From Caulobacter sp. CCH9-E1 (lineage in GTDB: Bacteria > Pseudomonadota > Alphaproteobacteria > Caulobacterales > Caulobacteraceae): a stretch of DNA of 54,872 bases. The notes under the pieces were generated by a model, which made no database searches, was not told the origin of the DNA, and saw nothing but the letters and a program-made list of their open reading frames with translations. The translations under genes were made by a program, and so were the position numbers. The DNA lies in the NCBI RefSeq assembly GCF_001556515.1, contig NZ_LSJA01000008.1:1-54872 (forward strand). Reading direction: 5' to 3'. Below, piece by piece: positions 1-9,081 of the stretch; position 1 is the first letter of the stretch, and each line of letters starts with the position of its first letter.

Positions 1-126
1 CTCTTCGTCGGCGTCCTGATCGGGGTGATCCTGATCCTGGGCGGCCTGCAATTCTTCCCCGCGATGGCTCTGGGACCGATCGTCGAGCACTTCCAGGCGC
101 TCGGCGCGGTCGCGGCCCTCCGCTGA
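1..126 (+). CDS. kdpA: KdpA, C-terminal end (cut by window edge)
   Basis: The first 41 codons read open from the window edge to TGA. They encode a hydrophobic helix followed by the [13 protein letters not shown] motif that closes KdpA, the potassium-translocating subunit of the KdpFABC inner-membrane P-type ATPase. kdpB starts 11 bases later, as expected in a kdp operon. The gene is incomplete only because the window begins inside it; nothing suggests a pseudogene. Confidence 0.93.
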   Translation, partial: LFVGVLIGVILILGGLQFFPAMALGPIVEHFQALGAVAALR

Positions 127-137
127 GTGGTGATCCC

Positions 138-2198
138 ATGACTTCGATCGACATCCACGCCGGCGAAGGGCGACGCGCCCTGGCCGGCGGTCTCTCCGGC
201 GCCGTCCTGGCCCGCGCGGCCAAGGAGGCGTTCCTCAAGCTCGATCCGCGCAAGCTGACCGGCAATCCTGTGATCTTCGCCACCTGGCTGGTGGCCCTGC
301 TCTCGACCGTCTCGGCGGTGGCGGCGGTGGCCACCCATCAGGCGGCGGGCTTCGCCATCCAGATCGCCGTCTGGCTGTGGGCCACGGTGCTGTTCGCCAA
401 CCTCGCCGAAAGCGTCGCCGAAGGCCGCGGCAAGGCGGCGGCCGACAGCCTGCGTGCGACGCGGGTGACCACCAAGGCCAAGCTGCTCGTCGATCCTAAG
501 ACCGGGACCTGGATCCCGACCCCGGCTCACAAGCTGGGCGTCGGCGAGGTGATCCTGGTCGAGGCCGGCGACGTCATTCCGACCGATGGCGAGATCATCG
601 AGGGCATGGCCAGCGTCAACGAGGCGGCCATCACCGGCGAGAGCGCGCCGGTCATCCGCGAAAGCGGCGGCGACCGGTCGGCCGTCACCGGCGGCACCAC
701 CGTGGTCTCGGACTGGATCAAGGTGCGGGTTACGGCCGAGGCCGGATCGACGTTCCTCGACCGCATGATCGCCATGGTCGAGGGCGCGGACCGCCGCAAA
801 ACGCCGAACGAGATCGCCTTGGCCGTGCTGCTGGCGGGCCTGACGCTGATCTTCCTGATCGCGGTGGTGACCCTGCTGGGGCTGGGCAAGTTCTCGGGCG
901 TGGCTCTGGACCCGCTGGTCTTGGGCGCGCTGTTCATCACGCTTATTCCGACGACCATTGGGGGACTCCTGTCCGCGGTCGGCATCGCCGGCATGGATCG
1001 CCTGCTGAAGGTCAACGTCCTGGCGACCTCCGGGCGTGCTGTCGAGGCGGCGGGCGACGTCGACACCCTGCTGCTGGACAAGACCGGCACCATCACCTTC
1101 GGCAACCGCATGGCCACCGAGGTCATCCCGGCGCCGGGCATGCGTCCTGACGCGGCGATGAAGGCGGCGCTGATGGCTTCTCTGGCCGACGAAACGCCCG
1201 AAGGCCGTTCTATCGTCGAGCTGGCCCGCAACGCCGGCCTGACCGTCGAGCCGCCAGAAGGCGCGACCTCGATCCCGTTCACCGCCCAGACTCGCCAGTC
1301 GGGCCTGGACCACGGCGGTCACTCCTGGCGCAAGGGGGCCGTGGACGCCGTCTACCGGTCGCTGGCGCTGGAGCCCAAGAGCATCCCGGCCGAATTGACG
1401 GCCGCCGTCGACCGGATCGCCCGCTCGGGCGGCACGCCGCTGGCGGTCAGCGAGGACGGCGTGGTCGTCGGGGTCATCCACCTCAAGGATGTCGTGAAGC
1501 CCGGGGTGAAGGAGCGCTTCGCCGACCTGCGCCGCATGGGCCTGCGCACGGTGATGATCACCGGCGACAATCCGGTGACGGCCGCCGCGATCGCCTCGGA
1601 AGCCGGCGTCGACGACTTCCTGGCCGAGGCCACGCCGGAGGACAAGCTGCGGCTGATCCGGGAAGAGCAGGGCAAGGGCCGCCTGGTGGCCATGTGCGGC
1701 GACGGCGCCAACGATGCGCCCGCGCTCGCCCAGGCCGACGTCGGCGTCGCCATGCAGACCGGCGCCCAGGCCGCCCGCGAGGCCGGCAACATGGTCGATC
1801 TCGACAGCGATCCCACCAAGGTCATCGAGATCGTCGAGGTCGGCAAGCAGATGCTGATCACCCGCGGCGCCCTGACGACCTTCTCGATCGCCAATGACGT
1901 CGCCAAGTACTTCGCCATCATCCCGGCGATGTTCGTGGTCTCGCTGCCGGCGCTGGGCGCGCTGAACGTCATGAAGCTGCACAGCCCGCAGAGCGCCATC
2001 CTGTCGGCGGTGATCTTCAACGCCCTGGTGATCGTCGCCCTGATCCCGCTGGCCCTGAAGGGCGTGAAGTATCGCGCCGTCGGCGCCGGCAAGCTGCTGT
2101 CGCGCAACCTGACCCTCTATGGGCTGGGCGGCCTGATCGCGCCGTTCGTCGGCATCAAGCTGATCGACCTCGTGGTCTCGGCCCTGGGTCTGGCGTAA
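138..2198 (+). CDS. kdpB: KdpB, potassium-transporting P-type ATPase catalytic subunit
   Basis: This is the ATP-hydrolysing subunit of the Kdp potassium pump, in the inner membrane. The 686 residues match the usual KdpB length. Visible motifs are the actuator loop ITGESAP, the phosphorylation motif DKTGTIT with the aspartate at residue 314, and the hinge motif [10 protein letters not shown]. Hydrophobic helices lie near residues 45-90, 225-290 and 575-685. The ATG is the second gene of the operon, between kdpA and kdpC. Family assignment is secure; expression under potassium limitation is family knowledge, supported here by the linked kdpDE pair. Confidence 0.98.
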   Translation: MTSIDIHAGEGRRALAGGLSGAVLARAAKEAFLKLDPRKLTGNPVIFATWLVALLSTVSAVAAVATHQAAGFAIQIAVWLWATVLFANLAESVAEGRGKAAADSLRATRVTTKAKLLVDPKTGTWIPTPAHKLGVGEVILVEAGDVIPTDGEIIEGMASVNEAAITGESAPVIRESGGDRSAVTGGTTVVSDWIKVRVTAEAGSTFLDRMIAMVEGADRRKTPNEIALAVLLAGLTLIFLIAVVTLLGLGKFSGVALDPLVLGALFITLIPTTIGGLLSAVGIAGMDRLLKVNVLATSGRAVEAAGDVDTLLLDKTGTITFGNRMATEVIPAPGMRPDAAMKAALMASLADETPEGRSIVELARNAGLTVEPPEGATSIPFTAQTRQSGLDHGGHSWRKGAVDAVYRSLALEPKSIPAELTAAVDRIARSGGTPLAVSEDGVVVGVIHLKDVVKPGVKERFADLRRMGLRTVMITGDNPVTAAAIASEAGVDDFLAEATPEDKLRLIREEQGKGRLVAMCGDGANDAPALAQADVGVAMQTGAQAAREAGNMVDLDSDPTKVIEIVEVGKQMLITRGALTTFSIANDVAKYFAIIPAMFVVSLPALGALNVMKLHSPQSAILSAVIFNALVIVALIPLALKGVKYRAVGAGKLLSRNLTLYGLGGLIAPFVGIKLIDLVVSALGLA

Positions 2199-2225
2199 AC
2201 ACGAGCCATCGGAGACTCATCCGTC

Positions 2226-2819
2226 ATGCTTTCTCATCTTCGCCCCGCTCTAGTTTCGATGGGCTTGTTCACCGCTCTGCTGGGCCTGGCCTATCCGCTG
2301 GCCGTCACCGGCGTCGCCCAGGTGGTGTTTCCGACCCAGGCCAACGGCAGTCTCGTCCGTGACGCCGGCGGCCGGGTGGTTGGCTCGGCCCTGATCGGCC
2401 AGGCCTTCGCCAAGCCGGAATACTTCCACGGCCGTCCTTCGTCGGCGGGGAACGGCTATGACGCCACGGCCTCCAGCGGCTCCAACATGGGTCCGCTCAA
2501 CGACAAGCTGATCGGGCGGGAAAAGGTCGACGCGGCCGCTTTGCGGGCCGAGAACCCCGGCGCGGTCATCCCCGCCGACGCCGTCACCACCTCCGCCTCG
2601 GGCCTGGATCCGGACATCTCGCCGGCCAACGCCCGCTTCCAGGCGCTGCGCATCGCCAAGGCGCGAGGCGTCCCGGAAAACGAGGTCATGGCGCTGATCG
2701 ACGGTCAGCTCCAGCAGCCCCTGCTGGGCTTCATCGGCCAGCCGCGGGTCAATGTCCTCGCGCTCAACCGGGCGCTCGACGCCCGCTTTCCGCCAAACAC
2801 CAGTCAGAAAGGCGGCTAG
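2226..2819 (+). CDS. kdpC: KdpC, potassium-transporting ATPase subunit C
   Basis: This is the accessory subunit that stabilises the KdpB-KdpA complex and increases ATP affinity. The 197-residue protein has a single N-terminal membrane helix (about residues 10-33). A periplasmic domain follows, with the family motifs GSALIGQ, FHGRPS and SNMGPLN, and near the end the ARGVPE and LNRALD segments. Length is typical. The stop codon TAG shares its last base with the GTG start of kdpD, so the two are translationally coupled. Confidence 0.97.
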   Translation: MLSHLRPALVSMGLFTALLGLAYPLAVTGVAQVVFPTQANGSLVRDAGGRVVGSALIGQAFAKPEYFHGRPSSAGNGYDATASSGSNMGPLNDKLIGREKVDAAALRAENPGAVIPADAVTTSASGLDPDISPANARFQALRIAKARGVPENEVMALIDGQLQQPLLGFIGQPRVNVLALNRALDARFPPNTSQKGG

Positions 2820-5497
2820 TGCCGGCGGACGAACCGAAACGGCCCGACCCCGAGGCGCTCCTGGCCGCCGCCAACAAGGCGCGCCGGGGGCGTCTCAAGG
2901 TGTTTCTGGGCATGGCGCCGGGCGTGGGCAAGACCTACGAGATGCTGCGCGCCGCCCGCCGCCGCAAGGCCGAGGGCGCGGATGTCCTGATCGGCGTCGT
3001 CGAGACGCACGGCCGTCGCGAGACCGAAAGCCTGCTGCGTGGCATGGAGATCCTGCCCCGCAAGCCGATCGAGCATCGCGGCCGCGTTCAGATGGAGTTC
3101 GACATCGACGCGGCCTTGGCGCGCAAGCCCAAGATCCTGCTGGTCGACGAGTACGCCCACTCCAACGCCATCGGCTCGCGCCATCCTAAGCGCTGGCAGG
3201 ACGTCGAGGAATTGCTGGCCGCCGGCGTCGACGTCTGGACGACCCTGAACGTCCAGCACCTGGAGAGCCTCGTCGACGTCGTCCAGCGGATTACGGGCGT
3301 GCGCCAGCGCGAGACCGTGCCTGACAGCGCCTTGTCGCGCGCCGACGACATTGAGCTCGTCGACATCACGCCCGGCGAGCTGCGCGAGCGCATGGCGGCC
3401 GGCAAGGTCTATGTCCCCGAAACCGCGCGGCTGGCGGCCGACAACTTCTTCAAGGTCGAGAACCTCACGGCCATGCGCGAGCTGGCCCTGCGCCGTGCGG
3501 CCCAGACTGTAGACGACCAGCTCGTCGCCACCATGCGCGAGAAGGGCGTCGAGGGGCCCTGGGCGGCGGGCGAGCGGATCCTGGTGCTGGTCAGCGGCGA
3601 TGCGATGGCCGCCACCCTGGTGCGAGCAGGACGGCGTCTGTCGGACATGATGATGGACGCGCCGTGGATCGTCGCCCACGTCGAGCGGACCGACCGGCCG
3701 TTGGCCAAGGACGGGGACACCGCGCGGCTGCGCGAAGCCTACCGTCTAGCCGAGCAACTGGGCGGCGCGACCGTGGCGCTGAGCGGCGGCGACATCGTCG
3801 ACACGGTGATGGCCTACGCGCGCCGTCACAACGTCACCCAGATCGTGATCGGCAAGTCCGTCGAGAGCCGCTGGCGCCAGTTGCTCGGACGCTCCCTGGC
3901 CACCGCCTTGCTGCGTGAGGCGCGGGGCGTGGCGGTTCACGTCGTCACCGAGGCCGCGCATGAGCGCGAGCCCCGAACGCCCAAGCCTCTCGGACTGGGA
4001 CGCTGGCAGGGCTATGCGGTTGGCGCGCTGTTCATCCTCGCAGCGACCCTGGCCGCCTGGGGGCTGGACGTCACCTTCGATCGCGTCGACCTGGGGATGA
4101 TCTTCCTGGCCGCGGTGCTGGCGGCTGGGGTTCTTCATGGTCTGCGTCCGGCCTTGGCGGCGGCGACCGTGGCATTCATCGTCTATAATTATCTTTTCCT
4201 AGAGCCCCGCTACAGCCTGGTGGTCGGCTCTCCGACGGACTTCATCACCCTGATTGTATTCTGGGCGGTGGCCCTGGCGTCGGGCGGCCTCGCCGGACGC
4301 GTGAGAGATCAGGCCCTGGGCTCCCAGCGCCGCGCGGCGGCCGTGACGACCCTGCTCGCCGCTAGCCGCACCCTGTCGGCCGCGACAGGACGAGACGCGG
4401 TAGCCCGCGCCCTGGCGGAGCAGGTCTCAGCCGCCGCAGGTGGACGATCGATGGTCCTGCTGCCGGAGGGCGAGGAGATCGCGCCCGCCTTCGGTTCACC
4501 CAGTCTCGAGCCTCTGGACGCCGCCCAGATGGCCGCCGCGCGCTGGGCCTGGGAGAAGGGCGAGCCCGCCGGCTTCGGGACGGGGACCCTGCCGCAGGCG
4601 CGCTGGACCTTCTGGCCGATGGAGGGCGTGCGGGCCCGCAACGGCGTGGCCGGCGTCGAGGCCGGCGCCGCGCCGCCGGGCTCCGACCACGAGCGTCTGG
4701 TGCTGGCGCTGCTGGAGCAGGGGGCGGTGGCGCTGGAGCGTTCGCAACTGGCGTCCGAGGCGGTCGAGGCCGAGACCCTGCGTCGCGCCGACCGTTTCCG
4801 CTCGGCCTTGATGAACTCGGTCAGCCACGACCTGCGCACGCCGCTCTCGACCGTGCTGGGCGCCTCGACCACGCTGATCGACTACGGCGACAAGCTGACC
4901 AAGCCAGTGCGCGAGGACCTCGTCGTCAGCATCCGCGAGGAGGCTGAGCGACTGAACCGCTATGTCGCCAACCTGTTGGACATGACCCGCATCGAAGGCG
5001 GCGCCTTGCGGCTCAGGACCGACTGGATCGACGTGCGCGACGTCCTCAACGCCGCCGCCGATCGCGTCTCCCGCCGCCTGGGCGGACGCGCGCTGACCCG
5101 CGACTATCCGCGCGAGCTGTCCCTGGTGCAGGCCGACGCCAGCCTGCTGGAACAGGTGGTGGTCAATGTGCTGGAAAACGCCATCGCCTACAGCCCGGTC
5201 GAGGCTCGCATAGAGATGGCGGCCTATGAGGACCGGTCGAACGTGGTGATCAGCATCGAGGACGAGGGGAAAGGCATCCCGCCCTCGGAGCTGGAGCGGG
5301 TTTTCGACAAGTTCCGCCGCATGGAAGAGCCCAGCGATCGCAGCCAGGGCGCGGGCCTGGGACTGTCGATCGCCAAGGGCTTCATCGATGCGCTGGGCGG
5401 ACGCATCGCCGCCGCCAGCCCCATTCACGACGGTAAAGGGACGCGGATCCTGATCAGTCTGCCGAAGGGCGTCGACACGCCGCACCATCTGCTATGA
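2819..5497 (+). CDS. kdpD: KdpD, potassium-sensing sensor histidine kinase
   Basis: This is the membrane histidine kinase that controls kdp expression with KdpE. The 892 residues hold, in order: an N-terminal KdpD domain with Walker A GMAPGVGKT and Walker B ILLVDEYAHSN, a UspA-like domain (about 250-375), four short membrane helices (about 395-500), a GAF-like linker, the H-box SVSHDLRTPLS, and an HATPase domain with the VLENAI and GAGLGLSIAKG motifs. The GTG start overlaps the kdpC stop (TAGTG). No key residue is missing. Kinase and phosphatase switching by potassium and turgor is family knowledge. Confidence 0.97.
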   Translation: MPADEPKRPDPEALLAAANKARRGRLKVFLGMAPGVGKTYEMLRAARRRKAEGADVLIGVVETHGRRETESLLRGMEILPRKPIEHRGRVQMEFDIDAALARKPKILLVDEYAHSNAIGSRHPKRWQDVEELLAAGVDVWTTLNVQHLESLVDVVQRITGVRQRETVPDSALSRADDIELVDITPGELRERMAAGKVYVPETARLAADNFFKVENLTAMRELALRRAAQTVDDQLVATMREKGVEGPWAAGERILVLVSGDAMAATLVRAGRRLSDMMMDAPWIVAHVERTDRPLAKDGDTARLREAYRLAEQLGGATVALSGGDIVDTVMAYARRHNVTQIVIGKSVESRWRQLLGRSLATALLREARGVAVHVVTEAAHEREPRTPKPLGLGRWQGYAVGALFILAATLAAWGLDVTFDRVDLGMIFLAAVLAAGVLHGLRPALAAATVAFIVYNYLFLEPRYSLVVGSPTDFITLIVFWAVALASGGLAGRVRDQALGSQRRAAAVTTLLAASRTLSAATGRDAVARALAEQVSAAAGGRSMVLLPEGEEIAPAFGSPSLEPLDAAQMAAARWAWEKGEPAGFGTGTLPQARWTFWPMEGVRARNGVAGVEAGAAPPGSDHERLVLALLEQGAVALERSQLASEAVEAETLRRADRFRSALMNSVSHDLRTPLSTVLGASTTLIDYGDKLTKPVREDLVVSIREEAERLNRYVANLLDMTRIEGGALRLRTDWIDVRDVLNAAADRVSRRLGGRALTRDYPRELSLVQADASLLEQVVVNVLENAIAYSPVEARIEMAAYEDRSNVVISIEDEGKGIPPSELERVFDKFRRMEEPSDRSQGAGLGLSIAKGFIDALGGRIAAASPIHDGKGTRILISLPKGVDTPHHLL

Positions 5498-5504
5498 CGT
5501 CGGC

Positions 5505-6194
5505 ATGAGCGCGCTTCGCCACCGTATCCTCGTCATCGACGACGAGCCGCAGATCCACCGGTTCCTGGGGCCCGCGCTCGACGCGGCCGGCTACGAGGCG
5601 CTGCGGGCGGATAGCGGCCAGGAGGGGCTGCGCGGCATCGCCCTGTGGTCGCCGGACGCCGTCGTGCTCGACCTTGGCCTACCCGACATGGACGGCAAGG
5701 AGGTGCTGGAGAAGGCGCGGGCGTTCTACGAGGGGCCGATCCTGATCCTGTCCGCCCGCGACCGAGAGGTCGAGAAGATCGAGGCGCTGGACCGCGGCGC
5801 CAATGACTATGTCGAGAAACCCTTCGGCGTCGGCGAGTTGCTGGCGCGACTGCGCGTGGCGCTAAGGCAGTCGACCACAGTCAAGCGACCGACGGAGCCG
5901 CTTTCGCTCGGGGACGTGGTGATCGATCTCGACCGGCGTCTCGTGACCAAGACGGCCCAGCCGGTGAAACTGTCGCCCAAGGAATTCGACCTGCTGAGCC
6001 GCCTGGCCATGTCCCAGGGCAAGGTGCTGACGCACAAGGAGCTTCTGGTCAGCGTCTGGGGCGCGGCCCACGCCGACGACACCCAGTATCTGCGAGTGTT
6101 CGTCGGGCAGTTGCGGCAGAAGCTGGAAGATGATCCCGGCAAGCCAAAGCTGATCCTGACCGAGCCGGGCGTCGGGTATCGCCTGGCCGAATAG
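5505..6194 (+). CDS. kdpE: KdpE, OmpR-family response regulator
   Basis: This is the DNA-binding response regulator partner of KdpD. The 229 residues comprise a receiver domain with the acidic pair D12-D13, phospho-acceptor D56 (in VVLDLGLPD) and the conserved lysine in the VEKPF loop. A C-terminal OmpR/PhoB winged helix follows, ending in the GVGYRL signature. It starts 7 bases after the kdpD stop and is the last gene of the operon. Its target would be the promoter before kdpA, which lies outside the window. Confidence 0.97.
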   Translation: MSALRHRILVIDDEPQIHRFLGPALDAAGYEALRADSGQEGLRGIALWSPDAVVLDLGLPDMDGKEVLEKARAFYEGPILILSARDREVEKIEALDRGANDYVEKPFGVGELLARLRVALRQSTTVKRPTEPLSLGDVVIDLDRRLVTKTAQPVKLSPKEFDLLSRLAMSQGKVLTHKELLVSVWGAAHADDTQYLRVFVGQLRQKLEDDPGKPKLILTEPGVGYRLAE

Positions 6195-6317
6195 CGCTCG
6201 GCACATTTGATACGCCTGGAAACAGCGACGCCCATCCATCGTTTCGACGATGGCCGCGCACCTCCATCGCCAAGCCGACACGGTGTCGTCGCGCCATGAG
6301 CGAAAGGGAGCAGGGAT

Positions 6318-7100
6318 ATGGTTGACCTACGTCCGCTGGCGGTCGTGACCGGCGCTTCGAGCGGTATTGGCTACGAATTGGCCAAGCTTTGCGCGCAGAA
6401 CGGTTTTGACCTGATCATCGCTGCTGATCGGCCTCTTGCTGAAACGGAGCAGATGCTTCGGGGCCTCGGGGCCTCCGTCGAAACCGTTCAAGGCGATCTC
6501 GCGACGACCGATGGCGTCGATCAGCTGCTGGCGAAAGTCGGCGGACGTCGCGTCGACGCCTTGCTCGCCAACGCAGGCCATGGCCTGGGTCATGCGTTTC
6601 TCGATCAGGATTTCGCGGCGATCCGGCACGTGATCGACACCAACGTCACCGGCACGATCTATCTGCTGCATCAGCTGGGACGCCGCATGCGAGATCAGGA
6701 GCGGGGGCGGATCCTGCTGACAGGTTCGATCGCCGGCCTGATGCCCGGATCGTTCCAGGCGGTCTACAACGGAACCAAGGCCTTCATCGACAGCTTCTCG
6801 TTCGCCTTGCGGGATGAGCTGAAGGACAGCGGCGTCACGGTCACCTGCTTGATGCCGGGCGCGACCGACACCGAATTCTTCGAACGCGCGGACATGCTCG
6901 ACACCAAGATCGGTCAGGGCAAGAAGGATGATCCAGCGGACGTCGCCAAGACGGGATTCGAGGCGATGATGCGCGGGGAGGGCGACATCGTGCACGGCTT
7001 GAAGAACAAGATGCAGGCCGCGGCGGCCGCGGTCACCCCGCAATCGGTGCTGGCTGGTCAGCACCGCAAGATGGCCGAGCCTGGGACGGACGAGACCTAA
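6318..7100 (+). CDS. SDR-family NAD(P)-dependent oxidoreductase
   Basis: This 260-residue classical short-chain dehydrogenase has the dinucleotide-binding motif TGASSGIG near the N terminus, the structural NAG motif (ANAGHG), a catalytic serine in LTGSIAG and the YNGTK catalytic Tyr-Lys pair. The C-terminal tail is charged and probably flexible. A clear Shine-Dalgarno GGGAGC precedes the ATG. It stands alone, 123 bases after kdpE, and faces the LuxR-type gene across a hairpin. The substrate cannot be told from sequence; relatives of this subgroup are often annotated as general-stress SDRs. Confidence 0.85.
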   Translation: MVDLRPLAVVTGASSGIGYELAKLCAQNGFDLIIAADRPLAETEQMLRGLGASVETVQGDLATTDGVDQLLAKVGGRRVDALLANAGHGLGHAFLDQDFAAIRHVIDTNVTGTIYLLHQLGRRMRDQERGRILLTGSIAGLMPGSFQAVYNGTKAFIDSFSFALRDELKDSGVTVTCLMPGATDTEFFERADMLDTKIGQGKKDDPADVAKTGFEAMMRGEGDIVHGLKNKMQAAAAAVTPQSVLAGQHRKMAEPGTDET

Positions 7101-7130
7101 AGCGCCCGAACGGCTTTCCGTTTCGAGATG

Positions 7131-7173
7131 AAAAGCCTCGCGGTCGCGGTTCGCACGGGGCGAGCCGCGACCG
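7131..7173 (-). terminator. Hairpin terminator after the LuxR-type gene
   Basis: Positions 7141-7173 fold into a stem of about 14 pairs, CGGTCGCGG pairing with CCGCGACCG and extended inward with one wobble. On the minus strand it is followed by CGAGGC and a run of four T at 7131-7134. It lies between two convergent genes, so it best serves the minus-strand gene and may also stop readthrough from the SDR gene. Confidence 0.6.
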
Positions 7174-7182
7174 TCGTGGCCT

Positions 7183-7440
7183 CTATTGCGCCGCCCGCGG
7201 CTCCAGGCTCATCGCGCGCGCCGCGATCGCGGCTTGGGTCCGATTGTGAACGTTGAGTTTCCGCATCACCGCGGTCATGTGCGCCTTCACCGTCGCCTCG
7301 GCGATGCCGAGGTCGAAGGCGATCTGCTTGTTCAGCAGCCCGGAGTTGACGCCTTCGAGAACCTTCAGCTGCGTCGGCGTCAGGTCGCAAAGGCCGACCC
7401 GCGTGGTGGTTTCGGCGTTGTCCTGCTTTTTCCCGGTCAT
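7183..7440 (-). CDS. Stand-alone LuxR/NarL-type HTH protein
   Basis: This 85-residue protein is almost entirely a LuxR C-terminal DNA-binding domain: [31 protein letters not shown] and [13 protein letters not shown] match the four-helix fold of NarL/AgmR-type regulators. No receiver or sensor domain is present, and the 236 bases upstream encode none. I chose ATG at 7440 because AGGGG lies five bases before it; an in-frame GTG at 7446 would overlap that ribosome site. It may bind DNA constitutively or be controlled by abundance. It diverges from the GntR gene. Confidence 0.8.
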   Translation of the reverse strand: MTGKKQDNAETTTRVGLCDLTPTQLKVLEGVNSGLLNKQIAFDLGIAEATVKAHMTAVMRKLNVHNRTQAAIAARAMSLEPRAAQ

Positions 7441-7676
7441 GTTCACCCCTGCTTTTCCTGTCCCACACCGCGCATCTTGCGATGAGCGGCCTCCGCCTTG
7501 GTCTGTGCGCCGGTCTTCGCCAGCGGGCGGTTCGTGCCTACGAACGTAGTTATATTAGTTGGACAGATTCAAACGGAATGGTCAATGTTAACGCAAACAA
7601 TTTCCACGGGCGTTGCCATTGGCGTGAATCTGTTGGACAGGTTTCTCGGTAAGCGACGCCAAAAGGGGAGGGGCGG
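7441..7676. promoter_or_regulatory. Divergent promoter region between luxR-like and gntR-like genes
   Basis: This 236-base gap carries the leaders of two divergent regulator genes and is visibly AT-richer than its surroundings. It holds an inverted repeat CTACG-AA-CGTAG (7538-7549), a nine-base direct repeat GTTGGACAG (7558-7566 and 7632-7640), and a seven-base inverted pair CAGATTC (7564-7570) with GAATCTG (7626-7632) that overlaps those repeats. These are candidate operator sites, probably for the GntR-family product. No promoter consensus was assigned. Confidence 0.5.
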
Positions 7677-8354
7677 ATGAGCCAGGGGCGGCTAGCCGAT
7701 CAGGCCTATCTGGGCATCGTCGAGATGATCAAGGTCGAGGGATTGACCCCCGGCGACCGGCTGCCGTCCGAGGCGCGGCTGGCCGAGATCTTCGGCATGT
7801 CGCGTACGATCGTCCGCGAGGCGCTGGTCCGGTTGGCCGCTGACAGCATCACCGAGGCCCGTCGCGGCGCTGGATCGTTCGTGAAGAACCGGCCTTCCGA
7901 CAAGCTCGGCGCCTATATGCCGCTGTCGGAGTTGCCATCGACCTTGGGCAGCTACGAGGTGCGGTTCGTGTTGGAGGCCGAGGCCGCCCGCCTGGCGGCC
8001 GCCCGCCGATCGAGCGAGGAGATGGCCGGGATCGAGGAGGCGTTGTCCAGCCTGCGCGCCGCGCTGTTGTCGAACGCCCCCGCGCATGACGAGGACATGG
8101 AGCTGCACCGCCGGATCGTGCTGGCCACGGCCAACCCGGCTTTCCTGGTGACGTTCGAGGCGCTTCAGCCCGATGTCGACAAGATCATGCGGGCCGGGGT
8201 CGATATCTCCCGCTCGCGGCCCCCCGAGGCCATCGACGAGATGATGCGCGAGCACGAGATGATCGTGGAGGCTATCCGCGCCCAAGACGGCGACGGGGCG
8301 GCGCTGGCGATGCGATGGCACCTATCGCGTGGGCGAAAGCGGCTAATGCCCTGA
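7677..8354 (+). CDS. GntR-family transcriptional regulator with FCD domain
   Basis: This 225-residue regulator has an N-terminal winged helix (about residues 5-70, with GDRLPSEARLAEIFGMSRTIVREAL split over two helices) and an all-helical C-terminal FCD ligand domain of the FadR subgroup. The histidine in MELHRRIV and the one in the final MRWHLSRG are at positions that often bind metal or acid ligands. The ATG follows AGGGGAGGGG. FCD regulators commonly sense sugar acids or their derivatives. With gluconokinase next door and two beta-helix enzymes downstream, a sugar-acid ligand is the best inference. Its 3' end overlaps that of the convergent gluconokinase gene by 12 bases. Confidence 0.9.
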   Translation: MSQGRLADQAYLGIVEMIKVEGLTPGDRLPSEARLAEIFGMSRTIVREALVRLAADSITEARRGAGSFVKNRPSDKLGAYMPLSELPSTLGSYEVRFVLEAEAARLAAARRSSEEMAGIEEALSSLRAALLSNAPAHDEDMELHRRIVLATANPAFLVTFEALQPDVDKIMRAGVDISRSRPPEAIDEMMREHEMIVEAIRAQDGDGAALAMRWHLSRGRKRLMP

Positions 8355-8918
8355 GGCGAGAGCGTCGGCGGGCAACGGCTGGTCCGAGAGCCAACTCTCC
8401 ACGCTGTCGCAGAGCTGATCAGGGGAGATGAGGGCGTCAAGGGCGAAGACCTGCTCTTCGGCGGCGGGACGCTCCAGCGTGGCCAATTGGCTGTCGAGCA
8501 AGCTGACAGGCATGTAGTGGTCGGGCCGTTCAGTCATGCGTTTCAGCAACTCTTCGCGGCTGGCCTCGAGCAGCACAAAGCGAACTGGCGCGCCGATCGC
8601 GGCGCGAAGACGTTCCCTATACTTGAGCCTCAAGGCCGAGCAGGCGGCGACGGCCTGGCCTTCGGACGCCAGCGCCTCCTTGATCGCCAGGCCCAGCCGA
8701 TCTAGCCACGGCCAGCGGTCCTCGTCCGTCAAGGGGCGCCCCGCCCGCATTTTCGCGACCGCCGTCTCGTCGTGGAAGGCGTCGCCCTCGAGAAAGGCGC
8801 AGCCGAGGCGACGCGCCAGAAGCGCGCCCAGCGTCGACTTCCCGCAGCCGCTGACGCCCATGGTCACGATGGCAAGCCCCTCGTCAGGGCGCGCGCGGCT
8901 GCTGGATGGCGTCTGCAA
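8343..8918 (-). CDS. gntK: Gluconokinase
   Basis: This small P-loop kinase phosphorylates D-gluconate to 6-phosphogluconate, feeding the Entner-Doudoroff pathway. The P-loop GVSGCGKST spans residues 21-29, followed by the family motifs FLEGDAFH, RPLTDEDRWPWL and ACSALRLKYRERLR. The C-terminal part has the DHYMPVSLLDSQ segment typical of GntK. Length of 191 residues is slightly above the usual. The start is TTG at 8918, supported by GGGGAG five bases upstream; no ATG fits before the P-loop. It diverges from the beta-helix genes across a 163-base gap that holds a palindromic element. Confidence 0.93.
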   Translation of the reverse strand: MQTPSSSRARPDEGLAIVTMGVSGCGKSTLGALLARRLGCAFLEGDAFHDETAVAKMRAGRPLTDEDRWPWLDRLGLAIKEALASEGQAVAACSALRLKYRERLRAAIGAPVRFVLLEASREELLKRMTERPDHYMPVSLLDSQLATLERPAAEEQVFALDALISPDQLCDSVESWLSDQPLPADALASGH

Positions 8919-8937
8919 ACGAGCTCCCCGTGGCTGG

Positions 8938-8998
8938 CCGAGCGCCTGGACAGGCTTGGCAAGCGCTCGATCGGAACCTGTTTTCTACCGAGCGCCTG
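8938..8998. repeat. Repeats in the gntK / beta-helix divergent promoter
   Basis: The 11-base word CCGAGCGCCTG occurs at 8938-8948 and again at 8988-8998, exactly 50 bases apart. The first copy also begins an inverted pair CGAGCGC (8939-8945) and GCGCTCG (8963-8969), with a small nested palindrome GCCTG-GA-CAGGC at 8944-8955. The position between divergent starts suggests regulatory binding, but this is only a sequence pattern. Confidence 0.4.
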
Positions 8999-9009
8999 TT
9001 CGGGCGTAA

Positions 9010-9024
9010 CTACGACCATGGTCT
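9010..9024. promoter_or_regulatory. Candidate operator with palindrome GACCATGGTC, copy 1
   Basis: The sequence CTACGACCATGGTCT contains a perfect 10-base palindrome at 9014-9023. It ends 57 bases before the first beta-helix gene and lies 91 bases before the divergent gntK start. The same 15 bases recur exactly at 15174-15188 before the TonB receptor gene. The GntR/FCD regulator encoded at 7677-8354 is the obvious candidate to bind it; this is inference. Confidence 0.6.
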
Positions 9025-9081
9025 CGGATGCGTACGCCTCGGCGATCTCATATCGCTGAGGATAGTGACTGGGAGAGTGAC

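Noticed and set aside
1..126. KdpA as a truncated pseudogene
   Set aside because: The frame is open to the window edge and the ending is intact, so the truncation is only the window boundary.
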